A stretch of 41,932 nucleotides of DNA from CAYJEQ01 sp964371155. Its GTDB lineage: Bacteria > Bacillota > Clostridia > Oscillospirales > Ruminococcaceae. The notes below the pieces were generated by a model. It saw nothing but the letters and a program-made list of their open reading frames with translations, made no database searches and had not been told where the DNA came from. Where the stretch lies: the NCBI GenBank assembly GCA_964371155.1, contig CAYJLI010000016.1, positions 1-41,932 on the forward strand, written 5' to 3'. Both the position numbers and the translations under genes were made by a program. Positions 1 to 8,869 of the stretch are shown here, piece by piece; the first letter of the stretch is position 1; each line of letters starts with the position of its first letter.

Positions 1-50
1 CAACAATAGAAACATAAAAATTGCTATAATGGAATTTGCATATTGACTCC

Positions 51-90
51 CATTTGACCACCTCTGACCACCTCTGACCACTATTTGACT
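51..90. repeat. Decamer tandem repeat, TGACCAC type
   Basis: Four successive 10-bp units share the core TGAC(C/T)A: the middle two are identical (CCTCTGACCA) and the outer two differ at a few bases. It abuts and partly overlaps the left edge of repeat copy A. The copy near 22350-22380 has looser spacing of the same GACCAC words. Confidence 0.6.
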
Positions 91-319
91 ACTACTCACC
101 CCAAAACATCAAAAAGCCTGTAAATCCGCTTGTCATAAGCGATTACAGGCTTTTATCATATCTGTTTAAACTTGTGCACAACTACCACAAACTTAGTAAA
201 ATAGCCACTTTATAAAACTACGCCATAGGCCTCCGACTTTGAGAGTCGTGTGTTTAAGTAGCATCAGGCATAGCAAAATATTGGGGGCTGTATATTAGCC
301 TCAAATGTTTTTAAATTGT
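76..319. repeat. Dispersed 244-bp repeat, copy A
   Basis: This segment aligns over its full length with 22372-22615 in the same orientation. By eye about four fifths of positions match: the first 49 bases differ at two places and the core starting GCCACTTTATAAAAC differs at about six of 55. Both copies have the stem AAGCCTGTAA / TTACAGGCTT flanked by T or A runs, which could end transcription in either direction, while the loop sequences differ. It lies 3' of the minus-strand peptide operon. It encodes no convincing protein. Confidence 0.85.
115..155. terminator. Terminator-like hairpin inside repeat copy A
   Basis: The arms AAAGCCTGTAA and TTACAGGCTTT pair, with a second small stem GCTT/AAGC in the loop. 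A-rich sequence lies on the left and T-rich on the right, so it could act in both directions. The equivalent hairpin is kept in copy B. Confidence 0.55.
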
Positions 320-396
320 ATAAACAAGGTGCTGCTGCAAATAGTAAAACTCATTTGTAGCAGCTATTTCTTTACTTTTTACCACATTAACCACAT

Positions 397-477
397 AAAT
401 ACCATATTCATAAAAAAACTTACTTAAGCAACTGTTTTGTCGCTTAAGTAAGTTTTTAAATATTGTGTATGGTATTT
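397..477 (-). terminator. Terminator of the minus-strand peptide operon
   Basis: Inner arms AAAAACTTACTTAAGC (414-429) and GCTTAAGTAAGTTTTT (442-457) pair perfectly over 16 bp. An outer pair, AAATACCATA (397-406) and TATGGTATTT (468-477), nests around them. Read on the minus strand the stem ends in a run of seven T residues (418-412), the form of a Rho-independent terminator 50 bp after the stop of the M42 peptidase gene. Confidence 0.85.
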
Positions 478-508
478 GAAAGGATAGTCTAAATATCCAT
501 TACGCTAC

Positions 509-1633
509 TTATACATTGGACTTTCTTATTCTCTCCACCATATCCCAGTCAAGCCTTTTGCAAAACTCTGTGAGTAGTGTAACAGTATCGGCGTAATCTT
601 TGCGATGAATTACTGCACGATGGGAGTGTATTGCCCTTGCTGGAATGGATATTGTCATTGCGAGTATACCTGAGTAAAGCTTGTGTATTGCACCACTGTC
701 AGTACCTCCCTTTAGGAATATATCATGAATGTAGTCAAGCTTTAGCTCCTCACAGATTTCCTCCATGATATATACAAGCTCTCTATTAGCAATTACCGAG
801 CCATCCATAAGACTGAGAGTCACACCGCTTCCAAGGGGGGCACCGTATTTGCCGCCTGGCACATCGTTTGCAAGAGTTACATCCAGTGCAATAGCTATAT
901 CTGGCTTAACTGCATATCCGGCAGTAGTTGCTCCTCGCAATCCAACTTCTTCTTGTACTGTGCCAACTGCATATACATCAGCTTTGTGCTCACTGGATTT
1001 TAGGTTTCTCATAACATCGGTTGCGATAGCCGCACCAATGCGGTCATCCCATGCCTTGCCCATTAGATAGTTTGGATTGTTCATCACCCTAAACGAAGCA
1101 AGTGGGGTGATAGTATCACCAACACGAATACCAAGCGCCCTTACTTCCTCGTCATTATTAACACCCAAGTCCACACTCAAATCTTCCACTTCTTTAACCT
1201 TTGCACGCTCTTCAGCACTCATGCCATGAGGTGGGGGGGAAGTAATTACTCCGATATACTCTTTGCCCTCTCTTGTAGTTATTGTAACTTCTTGAGCCAA
1301 AAGTAGATGCGGCCACATTCCACCAACATTTATTACGCTGATAAATCCATCTTTATTTATCTTTTTAACTAAAAACCCAACCTCGTCGAGGTGTCCAAAA
1401 AATGCCACCTTAGGGCCATCTCCACTACCATTTTTGCAAGCTATTATGCTTCCTAAATTGTCGTGAGTAATGCTATCGGCATAGCCGTCTAAATATTTCG
1501 CCATAACTCTGCTTGCATATTTTTCATGTCCGCAAATTCCATTTACTTCGGAAAATTCCTTGAGCATCTCTAAATCAACTTCGCCATAGGCTTCTTTTGG
1601 AAGATCTTTTTTCTCATTTTCATGTGTAGCCAT
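509..1633 (-). CDS. M42 family metallo-aminopeptidase
   Basis: A cytosolic dinuclear-metal aminopeptidase of family M42 (glutamyl aminopeptidase/endoglucanase-like group), 374 residues, a normal length for the family, where members form large tetrahedral particles that trim peptides. Seen metal and catalytic residues: H81 and D83 in GHLDE, D196/D197 in KAWDDRIG, E228/E229 in VQEEVG, D251 in ALDVT, and a late histidine in the SHRAVIHRKD stretch. The start has an AAGGGA box about 11 bases upstream. It is the last gene of the nine-gene peptide run, 18 bp after the DMT permease, and is followed by the terminator at 412-457. The role, final trimming of imported peptides, is inferred from context. 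Confidence 0.93.
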   Translation of the reverse strand: MATHENEKKDLPKEAYGEVDLEMLKEFSEVNGICGHEKYASRVMAKYLDGYADSITHDNLGSIIACKNGSGDGPKVAFFGHLDEVGFLVKKINKDGFISVINVGGMWPHLLLAQEVTITTREGKEYIGVITSPPPHGMSAEERAKVKEVEDLSVDLGVNNDEEVRALGIRVGDTITPLASFRVMNNPNYLMGKAWDDRIGAAIATDVMRNLKSSEHKADVYAVGTVQEEVGLRGATTAGYAVKPDIAIALDVTLANDVPGGKYGAPLGSGVTLSLMDGSVIANRELVYIMEEICEELKLDYIHDIFLKGGTDSGAIHKLYSGILAMTISIPARAIHSHRAVIHRKDYADTVTLLTEFCKRLDWDMVERIRKSNV

Positions 1634-1651
1634 AATTTTTTCGTCCCTTTC

Positions 1652-2584
1652 TTAGTTTGCATTTTTTATTCTGTTTTGAGTTACCCACCAGTTTATATAG
1701 TTTGCACCCACTATCAAAAGCGCACCAATATATGAATATATCGATATACTTTGATTGAATATAAATAGTGATATTAGCAGTGAAAATATATTTTGCGAAT
1801 AGGAATATGGTGACAGCTTTGAAGCCTCGCACTGCCTATAAGCTAAATTGAGACAATACTGCCCTACGGACACTCCAAGCCCCATACCCACCATATAGAT
1901 AAGTTGTGTAAATGTTGGCACCCCTGCACCAGCAATTAATTCTTTTATAAAAAATGGGATTGCAAATATCACCGATAAAGCCGCATAGCAAAACACTACT
2001 GCATATGGATGAGCATAATTTTTAAGCTTTCGCACAACACAATAAGCCGACCCTGCAAATATTGCACCAATTAGCGCAAATAGGCAAAATGGGTCTGTTA
2101 TGAGCTCGGGGGAAGGTCTTACTGTCACCAGTACACCGATAAAGCAGATTATAATAACGAATATTTGATGTTTTACAACCTTTTCTCTAAGCCAAATTGC
2201 CGCTACAAGCATTGTGAATATCGCCGATGTAGAGGTGAGCACTGTCAGCTCAAAAAGCGGCCTACTGCTAAATGAAGTAGCAATTACAATCATCAATGTG
2301 GATAAAAATCCGAATGAACATCTTGCAAACATAAGCCAAGGGCTTTTTCCTATCGGATGCACTCTATTTACAATTAAAAGTATACCAAAAATTATCACAG
2401 GCACCATATTGTGGTAAACCATCTTTTCATAAACTCCCACACTGTCCGAGAGTAGATTTGATAGTGCCTGATTTATAGAAAATCCCAAAGAGGAAAGCAG
2501 TATAAAGATAACACCTTTTACAAAGCTCTTACTCTCATTTTCCTCTGCCGCAGATCCAGATTTCACTTTGGCGTTCGCTGACAT
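1652..2584 (-). CDS. EamA/DMT superfamily permease (copy 1)
   Basis: A ten-helix inner-membrane transporter of the drug/metabolite (EamA) superfamily, 310 residues from the chosen start. Two EamA halves are visible, with hydrophobic helices throughout and the usual WLREKV-like loop after helix four. An upstream in-frame ATG at 2596 sits inside the ribosome binding site, and the paralogue at 34882 lacks it but keeps the second ATG, so the start is put at 2584. The gene begins inside the 3' end of the M24 peptidase gene (50-bp overlap). In a peptide-degrading operon it may export surplus amino acids or dipeptides, but DMT substrates cannot be read from sequence. Confidence 0.9.
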   Translation of the reverse strand: MSANAKVKSGSAAEENESKSFVKGVIFILLSSLGFSINQALSNLLSDSVGVYEKMVYHNMVPVIIFGILLIVNRVHPIGKSPWLMFARCSFGFLSTLMIVIATSFSSRPLFELTVLTSTSAIFTMLVAAIWLREKVVKHQIFVIIICFIGVLVTVRPSPELITDPFCLFALIGAIFAGSAYCVVRKLKNYAHPYAVVFCYAALSVIFAIPFFIKELIAGAGVPTFTQLIYMVGMGLGVSVGQYCLNLAYRQCEASKLSPYSYSQNIFSLLISLFIFNQSISIYSYIGALLIVGANYINWWVTQNRIKNAN

Positions 2585-3722
2585 ATTTTGCACCATCCTT
2601 TGTTATATAGGCAACATCTTCCTGACCTATTCGTCCCCATTCAAGGTATAGGTTGGCGTCTATTGTTAATACTAAGTCTTCTTCAAGTGGCTCATGGCAA
2701 AGAGAATGTCCTCCAGGCCTTGGTTTTGCCATGCTTACACCACCATCATGTGCGGCACGCCCCACTTGATGGCCAAATGAATATTTAAACTCAGGGTATC
2801 CCTGCTCTATAAGTCCATCTCTCGCCGCTCTATCCGGCTTAAAGCCCTCTATACCAGGTCTCATAAGCTCCACGCCTTTATCTATTGCACGGTGAAGATT
2901 TGCGAGATGATTTTTAATTTCATCAGGCACATCTGTTTCTCCCTCTTTTAGCAGATAATATGTGCGCTGAACATCGGAGCAGTAATCTTTGTATTTTGCG
3001 CCAAAATCAAGGTTTATAAGCTCGCCACGCTCGGCTTTGCGGTCTCCAGGCCCTGCATGGCCAACAACTGCATTAGCACCAATAAAAACTCCTGGATTGT
3101 GGGAAGCATCCCATGCATTTCCCACCCCATAATGTGTTAGGCGGTCTTGGCAGAATTTATGTATATCTTTTTGCGATACACCCGGCACTATAAAATCGGC
3201 TACTTCACGAAGGATTTTTTCGGTGATTTTGGTAGCTTCGGTAATTCTGGCAATCTCTTCAGCTGTCTTTCTACCACGAACTTTTCTGATTACACGCTCG
3301 GCAGATATTATCTCTCCCTCATAGCCTATTCTCTTTAATAAATCGGTGATATATAGATACATACCATGAGTAAGCCCATCAGCCGCTACATCGCTTGAGT
3401 AGTTTAGTGCAATATTTTTAGGGGCTTCTTCTTTTATAAACTCCTCAAACCCTGCCTCGAAATTTAGTCCATAGTTTATAACTTTATCATATGCACCAAC
3501 CTGCTCCATGCCCACATTGTCAAGCTGGCTTGCAAGCACTATGCTTCCGCTCTTTTGAGAGATGCAAAGACAGGTCATACCGCCAAAATCTATCGGGCAG
3601 ATAAGTGGAATGGCTGGGTCGCTATTCATTGAAGTTTCTCTGCCTACCGTCATCCAAAGGTCTACATTTTCTTCCTTTAAAATCTCTTTTGCCTGAATTA
3701 CCTTTTCACTGTACAAACTCAT
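2535..3722 (-). CDS. M24 family peptidase (Xaa-Pro/creatinase-like), copy 1
   Basis: An intracellular pita-bread-fold metallopeptidase, 395 residues: an N-terminal creatinase-like domain (about 1-155) and an M24 catalytic domain (about 160-380). Expected metal ligands are seen as D239 (NLDFG), D250 (CSDVQR), H318 (FGHQVG) and E368 (GQEDV). The position usually filled by the first Glu (T-I-E-P) is Asp here (D355 in TIDAN), a possible change in metal affinity. The start follows GGAGG. It overlaps oppF by 4 bp (ATGA), so translation is probably coupled. Likely an aminopeptidase for X-Pro peptides taken up by the Opp system; the exact specificity is unknown. Confidence 0.9.
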   Translation of the reverse strand: MSLYSEKVIQAKEILKEENVDLWMTVGRETSMNSDPAIPLICPIDFGGMTCLCISQKSGSIVLASQLDNVGMEQVGAYDKVINYGLNFEAGFEEFIKEEAPKNIALNYSSDVAADGLTHGMYLYITDLLKRIGYEGEIISAERVIRKVRGRKTAEEIARITEATKITEKILREVADFIVPGVSQKDIHKFCQDRLTHYGVGNAWDASHNPGVFIGANAVVGHAGPGDRKAERGELINLDFGAKYKDYCSDVQRTYYLLKEGETDVPDEIKNHLANLHRAIDKGVELMRPGIEGFKPDRAARDGLIEQGYPEFKYSFGHQVGRAAHDGGVSMAKPRPGGHSLCHEPLEEDLVLTIDANLYLEWGRIGQEDVAYITKDGAKYVSERQSEIWICGRGK

Positions 3723-4705
3723 TGTTTTTCCTCCGTCTTATAGATGAAATTGCATGTGGCGAAATGATTTTCCCCCACAGCTTTTAGCTCTACATTCTTG
3801 CTTTCACACTCTTTGGTTGCGTGTATACAGCGCCCTTTAAAGCTACATAGTCCAGCCACTAAATTAATTGGACTTGGGATGTCTCCTTTTAGCTCTATAA
3901 GTGCTCTTTCCTTTTGAAGCTTGGGGTCGGGAAGAGGTATTGCTGATATAAGTGCTTCGGTGTATGGATGTGCAGGGTTTTCATAAAGCTTATCGGCTGG
4001 GGCAAGCTCTATTAGGCTTCCTAAGTACATAACTCCTATTCTATCGCTTATGTATTTTACAAGCGATAGATTGTGGGATATAAATATTAGAGTTAAATCA
4101 AACTCTTTTTGAAGCTTTTTAAGTAGGTTAATCACCTGTGCTTGAATGGAAACATCAAGTGCACTGGTGGGCTCGTCGCAAACAATTACTTCAGGCTCTA
4201 CCGCAAGCGCTCTCGCTATCCCGATACGCTGACGCTGTCCACCTGAAAACTCATGTGGGAAACGGTCTGCATGCTCTTTGTTTAGTCCTACAAGCTCGAG
4301 TAGCTCGAGTATTTTTTCATCCTGAGCTTTAATATCATTATTTAAAATTTTGTGAGAAAGCATACCCTCTCTTATAATTTCCCTTGCAGTCATGCGAGGA
4401 TTTAGTGAAGAATATGGGTCTTGAAATATCATCTGCACTTGCTTTGTATAGCCGTGCATATCTTTTTTACCAAGCTTACTCACATCTTTACCATGATATA
4501 AAATTTCACCTGCTGTTGGCTTATAAAGTCTTTTTATTGTTCTACCAAGTGTGGTTTTACCACAGCCCGACTCGCCTACAAGCCCGAGAGTTTCACCTTT
4601 ATAAACCTTTAGGGATACATCACTCACGGCTTTTAATGTGTTGTGTCTGTCGAGCTTAAAGTATTTGCATAAACTGTTAAGCTCAAATACAATTTCTCTT
4701 TCCAT
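3719..4705 (-). CDS. oppF: Oligopeptide ABC transporter ATPase OppF
   Basis: The second ATP-binding subunit of a peptide ABC importer, 328 residues. Walker A GESGCGKTT, signature FSGGQRQRIG and Walker B VIVCDEPTSALD are all intact, and the C-terminal oligopeptide (oligo_HPY) extension with spaced cysteines is present. The start is set at 4705 because the upstream ATG at 4723 is part of the GGGAGGAG ribosome binding site; this gives a one-base TAATG overlap with oppD. It pairs with OppD to drive uptake through OppB/OppC. Opp versus Dpp naming is a convention here; substrate length is not known. Confidence 0.93.
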   Translation of the reverse strand: MEREIVFELNSLCKYFKLDRHNTLKAVSDVSLKVYKGETLGLVGESGCGKTTLGRTIKRLYKPTAGEILYHGKDVSKLGKKDMHGYTKQVQMIFQDPYSSLNPRMTAREIIREGMLSHKILNNDIKAQDEKILELLELVGLNKEHADRFPHEFSGGQRQRIGIARALAVEPEVIVCDEPTSALDVSIQAQVINLLKKLQKEFDLTLIFISHNLSLVKYISDRIGVMYLGSLIELAPADKLYENPAHPYTEALISAIPLPDPKLQKERALIELKGDIPSPINLVAGLCSFKGRCIHATKECESKNVELKAVGENHFATCNFIYKTEEKQ

Positions 4706-5712
4706 TAAATGAGCTCCTCCCATTTAGTTTTGATTTTAACTTCTTTTGCCTCAATATCATGTAAGAAGCAGTAGCAGTGGTGTTCATCGCTAAAATTGTG
4801 CAGGTGCGGTGGCTTCAGATTGCAAATTTTCATCGCATAATCACATCTAACTGCAAAGGAGCATCCGGGTGATGGGTTTAGTGCATCGGGCGGTGTCCCT
4901 TGAATATATGCAAGCTCGCCATCACTTTCTGCGTCGAGTCTGGGAATGGAGTTTAAAAGCCCCCTCGTATATGGATGCTTTGAATGATAGAAAATTTCGT
5001 CCGCAGTGCCTGTTTCTACTATTTGCCCTGCATACATTACTGCTATTCTATCGGCATTTGCCGCAACTACACCTAAATCATGCGTTATGAGTATAATTGA
5101 GCAGTCGAAATCATCTTTTAATTTTGTGAGAAGCGACATTATCTGAAGCTGTATTGTAACATCAAGTGCAGTTGTAGGCTCATCGGCAATCAAAAGCTTT
5201 GGACGGCAGGCAAGTGCGATTGCAATCATTACACGCTGACGCATACCACCTGAAAGATTGTGTATATACTGATGAAAACGCTTTTCAGGGTTGTTAATTC
5301 CAACCTGCTTTAAAAGCTCTATTGCCCCTTCCTTAGCCTCGGCTTTAGACACTTTCCTATGCCTTAAAATGCTCTCCATTATCTGCCTACCAATTTTCAT
5401 GGTGGGATTGAGTGCAGTCATAGCATCTTGGAATATAATGCCTATCTGGGAGCCACAGATATTTTGCATCTGTTTATCGGTGTAGTTTGTTATATCTTCG
5501 CCGTCAAAAACTATGCTTCCGCTTCCCACTATTCCTTTTGTAAGCTTCATAATGGTCTGCATCATTACGCTTTTGCCGCTGCCTGATTCACCTACTACTG
5601 CAAGTATTTCCTTTTTATTTACATTGAAAGAAGCTCCTCGCACAGCATGAACTGCACCATTATATGTGTTAAAATTTATAGAAAGATCTTTTACATTTAG
5701 TAAATTATCCAT
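4705..5712 (-). CDS. oppD: Oligopeptide ABC transporter ATPase OppD
   Basis: The first ATP-binding subunit of the importer, 335 residues. It has Walker A GESGSGKS, signature LSGGMRQRV, Walker B LLIADEPTTALD and an H-loop (ITHDLG). The C-terminal extension carries CSFAVRC and later cysteines, typical of this subfamily, where some members bind an Fe-S cluster. The start has AAAGGA ten bases upstream. Coupled by a one-base overlap to oppF and placed 20 bp after oppC. Confidence 0.94.
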   Translation of the reverse strand: MDNLLNVKDLSINFNTYNGAVHAVRGASFNVNKKEILAVVGESGSGKSVMMQTIMKLTKGIVGSGSIVFDGEDITNYTDKQMQNICGSQIGIIFQDAMTALNPTMKIGRQIMESILRHRKVSKAEAKEGAIELLKQVGINNPEKRFHQYIHNLSGGMRQRVMIAIALACRPKLLIADEPTTALDVTIQLQIMSLLTKLKDDFDCSIILITHDLGVVAANADRIAVMYAGQIVETGTADEIFYHSKHPYTRGLLNSIPRLDAESDGELAYIQGTPPDALNPSPGCSFAVRCDYAMKICNLKPPHLHNFSDEHHCYCFLHDIEAKEVKIKTKWEELI

Positions 5713-5732
5713 AATTATACATTCCTTTCATG

Positions 5733-6674
5733 CTATTTGCGGAGTTTGGGGTCTACTGCGTCTCTTAAGCCATCACCAATTAATTGAAGAGATAGCATTA
5801 GTAAACTAATTACAATGGATGGAATTATAAGCTGATAGGGATAATTTCTCATTTCCTGTATACCGAGTGAAATTAGCTGTCCTAAGCTTGTAAGCGGTGC
5901 AGGAAGCCCAATTCCTAAAAAGCTTAAAAATGCTTCAGAAAATATAGCACTTGGTATAGCCATAGAGAGCGATACAATTATAATCCCCATGCAGTTTGGT
6001 ATTAGATGCTTTATAATAATTATCATTGAAGAGGTGCCGAGGCTGTGCGCTGCAAGTACATAATCTTCAGTTTTAAGTGACATTATCTGTGCACGCACCA
6101 TTCGTGCCATCGAAAGCCAACCTGTTATTGTGAGTGCAAATAGTATTGGAAAAAGTCCCGAGCCAAAAACCATCATAATAATAATTACATAGATGAGGTA
6201 TGGTATTGCATTTAGCACATCGACCATCCGCATTAAAAACATATCCACTCTACCACCGCAGTAACCACTTACACTACCCACAAAAATTCCTATAACGGCT
6301 TGTATAATTGCCGCTGAAACGCCTATTATAAGTGAATATCTGGTGCCCATCCAAATTCTTGCCCATAAATCTCTACCTAAAGTGTCAATTCCAAACCAAT
6401 GCTCTGAGTTTGGCTCTAAAGCAGAGCGTCCACCTTCTCTGAGCAGGTCTGCAACCTTTTCTACATTTGTGGTACGGTAGTTATATTCGGTCATCATAGG
6501 CCCGATAATCGACATTACCACTATTATAATAAGCATTACAAGGCTTATTACTGCAATTTTATTTTCAAAAAATCTTCTGGATACATCTTTCCAATAGGAA
6601 AGTTGTGGTTTAGTTATTTTCTCTGCGGCTTGACTGTTGGCCCCTATATGCTCATATAAATTTTCATTATTCAT
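5733..6674 (-). CDS. oppC: Oligopeptide ABC transporter permease OppC
   Basis: An inner-membrane permease, 313 residues, with an N-terminal cytoplasmic tail, a first membrane helix (about residues 32-57), a loop, and the BPD_transp_1 core with the EAA-type coupling loop (EDYVLAAHSLGTS). The ATG at 6674 follows GGAGGTG, so the in-frame TTG at 6689 is not used. It overlaps oppB by 8 bp. The C-terminus GDGLRDAVDPKLRK is the classical ending of OppC/DppC proteins. Confidence 0.93.
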   Translation of the reverse strand: MNNENLYEHIGANSQAAEKITKPQLSYWKDVSRRFFENKIAVISLVMLIIIVVMSIIGPMMTEYNYRTTNVEKVADLLREGGRSALEPNSEHWFGIDTLGRDLWARIWMGTRYSLIIGVSAAIIQAVIGIFVGSVSGYCGGRVDMFLMRMVDVLNAIPYLIYVIIIMMVFGSGLFPILFALTITGWLSMARMVRAQIMSLKTEDYVLAAHSLGTSSMIIIIKHLIPNCMGIIIVSLSMAIPSAIFSEAFLSFLGIGLPAPLTSLGQLISLGIQEMRNYPYQLIIPSIVISLLMLSLQLIGDGLRDAVDPKLRK

Positions 6675-7596
6675 TGTCTGCACCTCCAAGGCGGATACGT
6701 GGGTCTACAATCCCATAGAGTACATCGGTAATGAAATTCATTGCTACCAAAAAAGCTCCGTAGAATATTGTTAGCCCCATAATCAGAGAGTAATCCTGTG
6801 TGTTAATTGAATCGACAAAATAGCTACCAAGTCCTGGTATTGCATAGATACTCTCAACTACAAAAGAGCCTGTGAGAAGATAGGCGGTAGTCGAGCCCAT
6901 TATAGCCATTAGCGGTAAAAGTGCATTTCTAATCTGATGGCTAAAAAGTATTTGATGGGTGCGAAGTCCTTTGGATTTAGCTGTTTTAACAAAATCGCTA
7001 TCTACTATTTCAAGCATGCTTGTACGCATAAATCTTGAAAATCTCGCAATTGTTGGAAGTGCTAAGGCTATTGTCGGTAGCACTGCATGCATTGGTGTGG
7101 TATACCTTGCTACGGGGAATATCGGAAAATGTATTGTGAGAACATATTGTAGCAGTGAAGCCACTACAAAACTCGGTATTGATATTCCTATAATAGCTAT
7201 AAATACTGCAATATAGTCAAGTGGTTTGTTGCGATTGAGTGCGGCGATTACACCAAGACCCACCCCGAATATAGTCGCTACAACCAATGCTTTTATCCCA
7301 AGGTCGAGCGAGCTTGGGAAAGCTGTTTGTATAATGTCTACCACTGGTTTTCCACGGTAGTAAACAGAAAATCCTAAATCTCCTTGAAGCAGTTTACTTA
7401 AATAGTTTATGTACTGCTCTAATATAGGCTGGTCATAGCCATACATTTCTTGCAACTGCAATCGCATCTCCTCGGTGTACTCAGGCCCTGAGAATGGGTC
7501 ACCCGGTATGCTTTTTATGGCAAAAAACACTATTGTAGAGAGCACTAATATAGTAAGTAAACTTATAAAAAATCTTTTAACAATATATTTAAACAT
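6667..7596 (-). CDS. oppB: Oligopeptide ABC transporter permease OppB
   Basis: An inner-membrane permease, 309 residues: a first helix at the extreme N-terminus (KRFFISLLTILVLS...), the SIPGDPF motif after it, and a five-helix BPD_transp_1 core with the coupling loop DFVKTAKSKGL. It ends in DPRIRLGG as OppB proteins do. The ATG at 7596 sits ten bases after GGGAG; a GTG at 7608 has no spacing to that site and is rejected. It forms the channel with OppC. Confidence 0.93.
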   Translation of the reverse strand: MFKYIVKRFFISLLTILVLSTIVFFAIKSIPGDPFSGPEYTEEMRLQLQEMYGYDQPILEQYINYLSKLLQGDLGFSVYYRGKPVVDIIQTAFPSSLDLGIKALVVATIFGVGLGVIAALNRNKPLDYIAVFIAIIGISIPSFVVASLLQYVLTIHFPIFPVARYTTPMHAVLPTIALALPTIARFSRFMRTSMLEIVDSDFVKTAKSKGLRTHQILFSHQIRNALLPLMAIMGSTTAYLLTGSFVVESIYAIPGLGSYFVDSINTQDYSLIMGLTIFYGAFLVAMNFITDVLYGIVDPRIRLGGADNE

Positions 7597-7621
7597 AATT
7601 GTGGCCACTCCCGATTTAATC

Positions 7622-8869
7622 TTACTTAACTAATTTTATTACATCCCAGTCTTCCATTTGGTATTCAAGCTTACCGTCTTCTTTAAAGCAGACTGTTTCT
7701 TCACGCATTACCCAAAGTTCTTGACCCTCCCACTCTGGGATTTTCACCTTGGTGTTTAGCTCGAGTGCATAGCATGTATATGGGTATAGCGGATAATTTC
7801 CTGCACCACCCACTGCTCCACTTTTGTAGTAAAGCCCAATAGTTGGCCCTGCCGCATGGCCATGCACACCTATCGGATGGGTGTATAAATGTGGTTTTAA
7901 TCCCTCTTCTTCCGCTTGTTTTACTGAAGTGAGCAGAATTTCATCCCCTGTTCTTCCTGTTATATAGTTTTCTGCCACTATATCCATAAATCTAAGTGTA
8001 CTGCCATGTGCTTTTAGCAGATATTCAGGTACTTCTGTTTCTCCCTCACGGGGAACATAATATATGCGCTGTGTATCGGTGCAAAGCCCCATATATTCAA
8101 GTCCATAATCGCAGTGGAGCATATCACCGGGCAAAATTACTTCATCACTAATTCTACCCTCGGGGCCGCCTTTTCTTTGTAGGTCGACTGTTGGAGTGAA
8201 CCAACAAGGAAGCCCCTGCTCACTTGTTGCCTCCATGATAAACCATTCCACATCACTTGTGGTAGTAACCCCAGGGGTTATTACCTTGGAGGAGAATGCA
8301 GTTTCTAAAATTTCTTTTGCCAGTGCATTTACTGTTTTATAGCGTGTAATTTCTTGGGGGAGTCGTGTTTCAAGCCATGAAACCGCAAGCCTTTCCGCCG
8401 ATATAACCTTATTCATAATTTCCTCGGACATAGCCGCCTCAAATCCATCGTAGAGGCTTTTGGTAAGTCCATCTGCAAATTGTGTCACAGATGAATAGTT
8501 GAGTGCAATATTCTCAGGCTGAAGCTTTTCGATTAGCTCTCTGAGTATAGCCATTCTGTCCTGTGTCATTGGATCCCATGGTATTACTGTGTAACTGCCA
8601 TTGTAATCCCTGTCGTTTCCTATGCAGTATCTTTCGGCTACGCCATTTTCATTTAGATAAAAAACGAGGCATGAGAGACGGCGCGCATGGCGTGCAAGCC
8701 TTGGCACAAGTGATAGATATACGGGGTCTTCATTGTATTCTCTATTCATAATTATCCACATGGAAATATTTTCACGCTTCATAAGCGGTGCAATCAAAGT
8801 GTCGAGCCTTTTAAGCAGAATATTGTCATAGAGCTCTGCTTGTTGCTTTATTGATAATACTTTTCTCAT
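7622..8869 (-). CDS. M24 family peptidase (Xaa-Pro/creatinase-like), copy 2
   Basis: A second M24 peptidase, 415 residues, only distantly like the one at 2535. The N-terminal domain covers about 1-165 and the catalytic domain about 170-400. Likely metal ligands are D254 (HCDYG), D265 (CTDTQR), a histidine in HPIGVHGHAAG, E370 (ALELN) and a Glu in the MREETV segment. The start follows AAAGGAGAAGG. It lies 25 bp before oppB, inside the transporter operon and after the oppA intergenic hairpins. Its position suggests a peptidase matched to the peptides that this importer brings in. Confidence 0.88.
   Translation of the reverse strand: MRKVLSIKQQAELYDNILLKRLDTLIAPLMKRENISMWIIMNREYNEDPVYLSLVPRLARHARRLSCLVFYLNENGVAERYCIGNDRDYNGSYTVIPWDPMTQDRMAILRELIEKLQPENIALNYSSVTQFADGLTKSLYDGFEAAMSEEIMNKVISAERLAVSWLETRLPQEITRYKTVNALAKEILETAFSSKVITPGVTTTSDVEWFIMEATSEQGLPCWFTPTVDLQRKGGPEGRISDEVILPGDMLHCDYGLEYMGLCTDTQRIYYVPREGETEVPEYLLKAHGSTLRFMDIVAENYITGRTGDEILLTSVKQAEEEGLKPHLYTHPIGVHGHAAGPTIGLYYKSGAVGGAGNYPLYPYTCYALELNTKVKIPEWEGQELWVMREETVCFKEDGKLEYQMEDWDVIKLVK

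Larger units (their letters stand above)
1..508. other. Intergenic region with dispersed repeat and terminator
   Basis: No protein gene is supported here. From left to right it holds a TATAAT-like box preceded by TTGC (about 22-31), a decamer tandem repeat (51-90), copy A of a 244-bp dispersed repeat (76-319) with a terminator-like stem, and an inverted-repeat terminator (397-477) for the minus-strand gene that ends at 509. All of this is read directly; any function for the repeat is unknown. Confidence 0.7.
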
